Shown here: positions 53,854-62,400 of the stretch, piece by piece | Position numbering within the stretch: position 1 is the first letter of the stretch | Layout: the number at the start of each line of letters is the position of its first letter | Source of the DNA: Littorina saxatilis | Lineage: Eukaryota; Mollusca; Gastropoda; Littorinimorpha; Littorinidae | Assembly: GCF_037325665.1 (NCBI RefSeq) | Contig: NC_090249.1 | Span: 60,929,452 to 60,993,451 of the forward strand | DNA: 64,000 bases | Direction: 5' to 3' | Position numbers and translations under genes: made by a program | The notes under the pieces: model-generated | Databases searched by the model: none | Told to the model about the DNA's origin: nothing | Seen by the model: the letters and a program-made list of their open reading frames with translations, nothing else

Positions 53854-56800
53854 CTCACCTGTAGAAGAATTTCAAATTCTTGATCACACCACAGTCCAAA
53901 GGTTGGAGTTTGGATGTGGCAATTGGTGGGAGGAAAAGCACTTCTGTTGCGAGGAGGCCCTGAATTTTGACATGAGCAGTGCAGTTGTCGATCACAAGTA
54001 AGACCTTTCGGTTTGCACTGTCCATGGACCGGTCAAAATCGCGCAACCACTTCTCGAATAGGTCGGATGTCATCCAGGCTTTCTTGTTCGATGTATAGCG
54101 AAGTGGCAACTCAATGCCTTTGAAGCACCGGGGTTTGGCAAACTTCCCGATGACCAAAAGCGACTGTTTTTCTGACCCGTCCATGTTACAGCAAAGACTC
54201 ACAGTTACTCTTTCCTTAGACTGCTTTCCTCCATGGCACTTCTTAGATTTGAACTCAAAGGTTCTATCAGGCAGCATACGGAAGAATAGAGCGCATTCAT
54301 CCATGTTGAAGATGTCCTTCTCCTTATACTTTTGAAGAGTTGGGGTCAGCACTTCGCTAACTCATGCATCTGTGGACACTTCATCTACGCTTTCACGTTC
54401 GCCGCACATTTTTCGACAGTTGATGTTGTGTCGCTTGTTGAATCGGCTAAGCCAACCGTTCGTGCACTCAAAGTCATTTAAGCCGAGTTTTCTTGCAAAC
54501 TCTTCAGCTTTCGTCTTCAGTACTGGCCCACTTATAGGAATGGCATTACTCCTGGCTCCTTTGAACTACTGAAGAAGTGCATACTCTATTTCTTCCTGTC
54601 GAGCTACTCTATGTGGTCTCTGGATTTTTGGATCTATTTCTCCGCTGTAGTAAAGACTTTTCAATGTTTCTTTTTCTGTCATAATCTTGGTCACACAACC
54701 TGCCGAAATTCCATATTCCTCAGCTACTTCTTTTCTTTTTTTGCAGCCAGTTTCCAGCTTCTGAATAAGCTCGATTTTTCTTTTAATTGTCAGACTCACC
54801 CTTTTTTGTTTTGCAGCCATTTTTGCTAGTGTACAAAGGGAAACTACTCGCATGAACAAGAGAAATTAAGTCGGGGAGATCTACGCACCACAAGACTACA
54901 TGGCGTAGATCTAGCTGTCAGAGGCCCGCGGCATTGTTAGACTGTAATTGTTATCAGAGACCTCCTGACTCGAAAGTTGATGCTGATCTGGCCTCTCCCC
55001 TTCCTCAACTGATTGCGCTGACAGAGGCGTGTCATATCATTCGGCGCCCGCGCAGTCATTGTTCTTAAAAATAAAAAGTTAAACAAATCTTATAACCAGG
55101 TAAAAACGTCCCGTGGGCTAAATTTTTGTTTCAATATAGCCGGGATTTCAATATAGCCGACTTCAATATAGCCAACATTTTTTAACAAAGAAAAAGTAGA
55201 GCTTCAGCCGGGACCTGAAAAATTCTTCAATATAGCCGGGATTTCAATATAGCCTACTTCAATATAGCCGGGTTTCACTGTATTGGCTTACTAGCTTTTC
55301 ATCCCCTCTTCAGCTTTCAACTATTGGCTTGCTAGCTTTTCATCCCCTCTTCAGCTCTCAACCATTGGCTTGCTAGCTTTTCATCCCCTCTTCAGCTCTC
55401 AACTATTGGCTTCCTAGCTTTTCATCCCCTCGTCAGCTCTCAACTTACGCTCTGATAGCTCTTGGTAATGGATGTACAGTAGCTGGTTTCTCTCCTTTAG
55501 GCAGATCTGCAAAAAAGAATCGGACCATTACTTCAGTAGCAGTGTAGTTCAGAGTGTGTTTTGCCTTTCTTTCTAGTGCGAACTAGACCCCGGGATTTCT
55601 GTTGCCTTCTTTACCCTCTCTCTCTTGTCTGGGACACTTCAACATTATTTCTTGAATTCTAAAAATATTATGTATTATTATTATTATTATTATTAATTCA
55701 CTTCATGGCAAGCTTTGAATGTCTGGCAAATGTTGGATTTGCAAATCAATTCCTTCTTGGTATTTTATGTTGTGTTGACTTTTTAAAGATAATACTGTGA
55801 CCTTCTGATATGTGTCTTCAGTCACTAAAAAAACATTAGTATACAAACACATGTTCATCATTAATGCATGATGATGCAGTCCTGTATGCAAGTATTTAAT
55901 CAGTGGATTCTGCTCAGCATGATTTGTGTTAGCTCTTGTGATTTGATGTGTTGCACCTTTGTTTGAAAACTTGGTTGGTTGACTTTTTACCGCAATTATG
56001 TATACATAACTTTTCCTATGTTAAAATAGTTAACTAATACTAATAGAAAATCGCTGACACATTTAAATCAAAATCTAGCAGCTGAATGTGCGCGTGTATG
56101 TTTGTTTATGTGTGTGTGTCCGTGTGTGTGCAGGGGCGGACGAGGGGGGGGGGGGGGGTTTGTGTGTTTTTTGGGGGTATTAATCAGTGACAAAATCTGC
56201 TGCCTGAAACTGGTAATGATCATCCTCAGAATGCACCAGATTGCACCATTTTGCATCTTTTTTTTCAAAATTCTCCGGGGGGGGCATGCCCCCGGACCCC
56301 CCTAGCAAGATAGGCGCTTTGCGCCGTCGGCTCAGCGCTTCGCGCCATCACACCCATATCTTCACAATATACTTTTGGAAACCCCCTCCATAAAATGAAC
56401 TGATCCGCCCCTGATGTGTATGACTGTGCGTGTGTGTGTGTGTGTGTATGCGTTTGTGTGTGTGTAACATTCCCTCAGCACGTGGAACTAGATTCTTCCC
56501 AATTCTGTAGGCTAGTTGTCTTTTGCTTTGATGAGTTATGAACAAAACGTAATAAATTGCAAATCAGAAAACTTTGTTGATAAGTAGCGAAGCATTAAAT
56601 TGTGCCTGCATATTTTATTCAAGGGTACTTGGACATAAAGTCAAAAAGTAAGTGCAGTAAAGTGTAAAGCAAAATTGAACATTTCTCTTTCTTTCCTTAT
56701 GCTTTTTTGTCTCTTTGGTTTTTGACAAAATCAGTGCTGGCTCTGTTTGGACCTCCCGCATGTCTGAGGACACGTAATGTCACACAAAAGTGAGAGTATC

Positions 56801-59428
56801 TTTAAAACTGGGGGTGGGGGGGGGGGGGGGGTGGGGGTTGGGGGAGGGGGTCGTAGGGGGTTGAGTGTAGGGTTTCAACATCTCAACACAGACGTGAAGT
56901 GTTGATATGGAGGAATACAAACTAGAGGTTTCACTGCTGATGCTTTGCTTTTCTTTTTCCTTTTTGCCTTGCATCGTTGATAGCAGATGTCACTCTGTAC
57001 ACTTTTGTCATTTGAGCGTTGATGCGTTATGCGCCATACATGGCCCAGCTCATCCGACTTCGGCGTGTTTTTATATCGGAGTGGTCCTTCTCCTAGACTG
57101 GTGGCTTTACAGGGCTGTCGAGTCCAGTCTACCCGGCTATTTGGCCATAGCTGGCTGGTTTGTTTATCTGAGGTGACCTTCCCCAGGGCTAGAGCTTATA
57201 ATGCAGCTCTTGGTCGCATGGTGCTCCCGTAATTGGACACGTGGGGTATTTCTTGAGTGTAACAGTACCACCTGTTACCCTGCCCCATCCTGCTGGAAGC
57301 ACCGCCATTTGGTCCGCCTGGGGTATTTCTTGAGAGTAACAGTGCCACCTGTTACCCTGCCCCATCCTGCTGGAAGCACCGCCATTTGGTCCACCTGGGG
57401 TATTTCTTGAGAGTAACAGTGCCACCTGTTACCCTGCCCCATCCTGCTGGAAGCACCGCCATTTGGTCCGCGACTGCTTATTCGTCCTGGCAAGCCTGGT
57501 TTATCTCGCAGCTAACCTCCATATCTGAAGGCCACCCCACTATCCGCCACCTGTGGACGCGCCTGGTTGGGGGTGGTCGCCCCTACTTTTCCAGGACTGT
57601 ACACTTTTGATCATGTCATGTCCTTCCAAAATGCTGCACAGGGTGGCTGCCTTCCTGTCAAAACAGTAAACACCATTATTGACATCAGCATCATTGACTG
57701 ACCCGAGTAAGCAGGGGAGTTTTAGTAATGAGCGGTGTTAGGCCGGCCGGCTGGTTGTCTGTAGGCAAAAAACTTAACTTAAGGCTTTTCTTGGCCCAGA
57801 TGTTGTTTTTAAGCTAGAGCCTCCAAATTCCTCACTCTGGTAGGCTTTGATCATCTTCAGCCCTGGTGAAAGTTTGGTGCGCCCTCATCAAAACTTCCAG
57901 GGTTTGATTACTTGCAGACATGTCCCAAGTTTGACTGATCCTCATCAAATTTCAAGGTTCCAGAGAGGTCGCATGTGTGTGTGTGTAGTGTGTGCGGGCG
58001 TTCGAGCATGCATGTGTGTGTCTGCATCTGCATTATGTGTGTGTGAGATGAACAAGCTATTATGGCGGTATGAAAGTTGTGTGTGTTATCAATGTGACAT
58101 GAGCTTCTATGTATAGGTTACAACACGAGTGGTTTTTTATATGGCTTGTATTTCAGTCAAGACCCAGCGGATGAATATCATCGGGAGACACGAGCCTCTG
58201 GCGAGTGTCTCTCGATTGATATTCCCGCTGGGTCTTGACTGAAATACAAGCCATATAAAAAACCACGAGTGTTGTAATCTGTATATCCCATTCTACCATC
58301 AAACACAAAGTGTAGACTACTAGCGGCACTGTTGCGATCTGTGCAGGGTAAAACTGTTGCCAGCGAGACTTAGCCCTTTTGCAACCTTAAACTAAGTGAC
58401 CGTCGCTGAAAAAATAAAACGAATGAGTGCATCGATAAGTACGCGGTAACACTACTTTCAGACCATTTAAAAGCTTTAAGTAAAGGTTCATAAGTTGCAA
58501 GAAAGTAATGAAGTCGAATAGAAATTAGTTTAGTTGAAGCGCACAATTCTTTTGTTTTGCGTTTCAGGTCGGCAGAACGGGCGAAACGGGTTTGGGACCC
58601 ATTTGGCTTACTCGATTCAGAATTGATTCCACGTTGTTTTTCTCGAACGTGTGTAATTAGGCTTATTGACAGAGAAGCAAATCTTAGGGAACAAATATGT
58701 AGGTTTAGATTTAACCATTTGCTCCCTATTTGAAATGTATCTACGTGATAAACTGTTTTGCGAGTGTGTTTGCATGGATGAACTTAAACTGGTATGGGTG
58801 AGAGGAAAACGCGACCGACACGTCTGTCACCGCCGATTGATTGCATTTTGAAGGAATATGACTGGATTACGGAAAAATATGTGGACTTACTGCAGAGCCA
58901 GGCAAAATAGTAGACTTGCTCGCAAAACACGTGAAACAGCCGATGTTTGATAGCTGAAGGCGCACACCGGCAAAACACACTACCGACAGATTCTCAAAAG
59001 TCGTCTGCTAACGATGCAAGGGGAGGGTACTCGTGTTTTTGTTTTGGTTCGCTAGCATCTGGTTATCTTGTAAGTTGAATGTTCGTTTTTTTCGACCTGC
59101 ATTGCTTTCATAATGAAAGAAACTTTTGCTTATTGCATCTCATACATCAGATCAGTTCTGAGATTCATTTTTGCGTGCAACTGATATGGTTTTCTGAGCC
59201 GTGCAATACGATTTTAGAACTTCATACAAATGTGTCACATTGTTCGGCGCGAGCGAGGTCAAAGGTCGGGAGGAAAGTAGTCCTTTGCCCAAATCGGAAT
59301 CTGCACTATCATATATTTTTTGGAGTCCATGATGTATTTATTGAGCTATAAAAATACAACATATATACCCATACTGAAGTAACAGAGACAAAGAAGGGAG
59401 GTCATGGGATATATATATATACGACTTG

Positions 59429-59489
<61 letters not shown>

Positions 59490-62400
59490 TCGCGATGCAC
59501 GGCCAAAGTTCTCGGATCTGCTTCAAATTTGGTGGGCATATTCAGGTATACCCCGGACACAACCTGGTCGATGAGAATTTTCAACACGAGCTCACAGCGC
59601 GCAGCGCTGAACCGATTTTGGTTTTTCTGTTCATCTTCCCAGATCCATTCCCAGTAACTCTTCCTTATCTTCTCCAGTGTTTTGCGTTTATCTCCCTTCC
59701 TTCGTGTGGCGTCAATCCATATTCCCATTACTATTTTTAGAAGGTCACTGTCCACAACACTCAATCCATATTCCCGTTACTATTTTTAGAAGTTTTCCTT
59801 CGTGTGGCGTCAATCGCGTACGGTGCGCCACTCACCCGGCAAAGCCGGGTACCCGGCGAAGCTGGCGTACGGTGCGCCACTCACCCGGCAAAGCCGGGTA
59901 TTCGGCTCTACTTCTTCCCGGCGAAGCCGGCTACCCGGCGAAGCGGGTATTCATCTAGTACGTTCATGTTTGTGCAGTTTACATTAATTATATTTGCCAG
60001 TTATTTGGTTGAGACGTTTCTTCGGAAATGTGCAAAATGTCACCATGCTGCCTTGTTTCCCTGGCCACGATTTTCCATCCTTCTGGTGATCAACCTTGCA
60101 AACTGTCATCCTCTTTGTATTCTGTGCCATGAGCACTGGTCGGGTTGTGGGTCCTTCTGGTTATATGATTGCACGCTTACTTATTACGGCTTCACTTGAG
60201 CAATCAGGGGTCTTAGTAATGAGCAGTATTAGGCCGTCTGGTTACCTATGCATAGACAAAATCTATGAATCCATAGGATATTCGTCAGATTGAGCTTAAG
60301 ATTGAATATTTAAATGGAAGAGTACAGGTGGCATTGGGGTCAAGTGTGGGTCAATAAGTAAGAAATCTGTGTTTTCTTGACCAATATTTTATTGAGTTAG
60401 AGAGACTAATATTTTGTTTTCAATTCATATTACTTATGATGAAAGGTGAGTCGTATGAGCATTTGCTGTTCTTGTTACAGTGTGATTCTTATTGTAGAAT
60501 GAGCGTCTGTGGTTATGGTTTGATTTTGTGGTGTTGGGTTGTAAAGTGTAGTATACACGCTTTTTGTACAAGGACCTAAGCTGACCAGGGTTTTTACTAG
60601 TCCAGTACTTGAAGACTTGTTCAAACTTGGCTTTTGCATGTTGTGAATACAATATGTTTTGTGCTGTTTCGCTTTTTTTTGTTTTGTTTTTTGCCTGGGC
60701 TGGGGTTAGAGGAATTGGAGAAAAATGTGCAAAGCGTTTAAGGATTTGAGGGGGGGGGGGGGGGGGGGCGGAATGGTACATGTATTTGAATGCAGGAATG
60801 AAATAGTCTGGAATTTGTTAACATGCATAAACATTGCTAATTATAATTACAGTTGCGTTTTCAGGAAGTTGATTTTCAGTTGAGTTTTCAGGATTTTGAA
60901 GACTTTTTCTCTTTATGTTATTTGCACATGAAATAATTCAGAAAGGGGAAAATCTTACTGATCGAGATTATTGCATCCCAATGTTTTATTATTTTTGTAC
61001 AGGTATCATACTTTGTTGTTGTTATGATTTGTCTGTTATAAAATGTTTCTGTTCAACATGAAACAGTTTGGTGCAACCATTGAAATAGTACTGTTTGTAT
61101 TGAGAGGTGTGTTAATGTTGATGTGTGTGATTTTGTGTGTGTGTGTAGACTGACCAGCAAAGAGGCGTCATTCTCTCTGAGACTTCATCTCATCTATCTC
61201 ATGTATGACATCATTCACCACTGGTAAGTATTTCTATGTGTGTATCTATAGCTAGTAAGACATTTTTGGGGGATACTTGCAGATGCTAAACCCCCCATCC
61301 CCCGCTGACATTACGTATAAGGTATCGACTATCAGAATTGCACTTTCCCAAAGAGCAACGCATAATGTTTTGACCTGTTTCTCTCCTCTCTCCTTGCTTG
61401 TTTCACTTCGAGCACATATTGGCCGGAAGCGGAAGTGGAAATATTTGTCCGAGGTTCAAGCAGCAAAACTCTGCCAAACGGACATGTAGCAGTGACAGAG
61501 TTATTTCAAAGAAATGTCTATTGTGATTGTATCAGTGGTTGTATGCGTGCAGTGTCAGAGTTATTTCCAAAAAATGTCTATTGTGATTGTATCAGTGGTT
61601 GTATGCGTGCAGTGTCAGAGTTATTCCAAAAAATGTCTATTGTGATTGTATCAGTGGTTGTATGCGTGCAGTGACAGAGTTATTTCCAAAAAATGTCTAT
61701 TGTGATTGTATCAGTGGTTGTATGCGTGCAGTGTCAGAGTTATTTCCAAAAAATGTCTATTGTGATTGTATCAGTGGTTGTATGCGTGCAGTGACAGAGT
61801 TATTTCAAAAAAATGTCTATTGTGATTGTATCAGTGGTTGTATGCGTGCAGTGTCAGGCGCAATGTGGAGGGTCTGAAGGAGAGTCTGGAGAAGGTGGTG
61901 GTGCCCATCTTCTGCACGGCCCGCATGGGGGCCGAGGACGGGGCGCAGACAGAGAAACTAGACAAGGTCAGTGTAGTGGTCACACTGGACACACGCACGC
62001 ACACACACACACGCATGCGTGCACGCACACACATACACAAACGCACACACAAACAATTCACACACACAATTTACACAAGGCGCAGTGAACGCTGGTCAAT
62101 TGCTTTCAACATGGTTAAAACATGGCGGCTACAGTTTCAATGTGCATGACATTATGCAAGGGCAATAAATCTAACACTACTACACCAAGGGCAATAAATC
62201 TAACACTAATACACCAAGGGCAATAAATCTAACACTAATACACCAAGGGCAATAAATCTAACACTAATACACCAAGGGCAATAAATCTAACACTAATACA
62301 CCAAGGGCAATAAATCTAACACTAATACACCAAGGGCAATAAATCTAACACTAATACACCAAGGGCAATAAATCTAACACTAATACACCAAGGGCAATAA

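Larger units (their letters stand above)
50870..55280 (-). mobile_element. Tigger/pogo DNA transposon encoding a transposase-OTU fusion
   Basis: 4,411 bp in CHERP intron 5, antisense to CHERP. The first 25 bp at each end are identical in inverted orientation (CAGTGAAACCCGGCTATATT plus GAAGT) and TA flanks both sides (50,868-50,869; 55,281-55,282). Subterminal CGGCTATATTGAA-type motifs are repeated at both ends. The minus strand carries one gene: CENP-B-type and Tc5-type helix-turn-helix domains, a DDE_1 catalytic core, a 206-bp intron, the transposase C-terminus, a coding minisatellite and an OTU/vertnin-like domain. Two in-frame stops lie in the DNA-binding half, so this copy cannot make full transposase. 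The intact ends and target duplication suggest a fairly recent insertion. Confidence 0.93.
50365..55442. repeat. 41-bp minisatellite, split by the Tigger transposon
   Basis: Units of CTCTCAACTATTGGCTTCCT, AGCTTTTCATCCCCTCTTCAG run from about 50,365 to 50,869 (about 12 copies) and resume at 55,281-55,442 (about four). The transposon lies exactly between CAACTA and TATTGGC. Each unit has a pyrimidine-rich stretch ending in TTCAG on the CHERP strand. Confidence 0.92.

Noticed and set aside
61852-61858. Alternative exon 7 acceptor six nt downstream (TGTCAG|GCGC)
   Set aside because: It stays in frame but gives HHWRN instead of HHCVRRN. The upstream AG fits the family better, though NAGNNNNAG-type alternative use is conceivable.
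61435-61877. Plus-strand ORFs with a 20-residue Cys-containing repeat
   Set aside because: These are frames through the 60-bp intronic array. CHERP homology requires splicing over them from 61,223 to 61,852.
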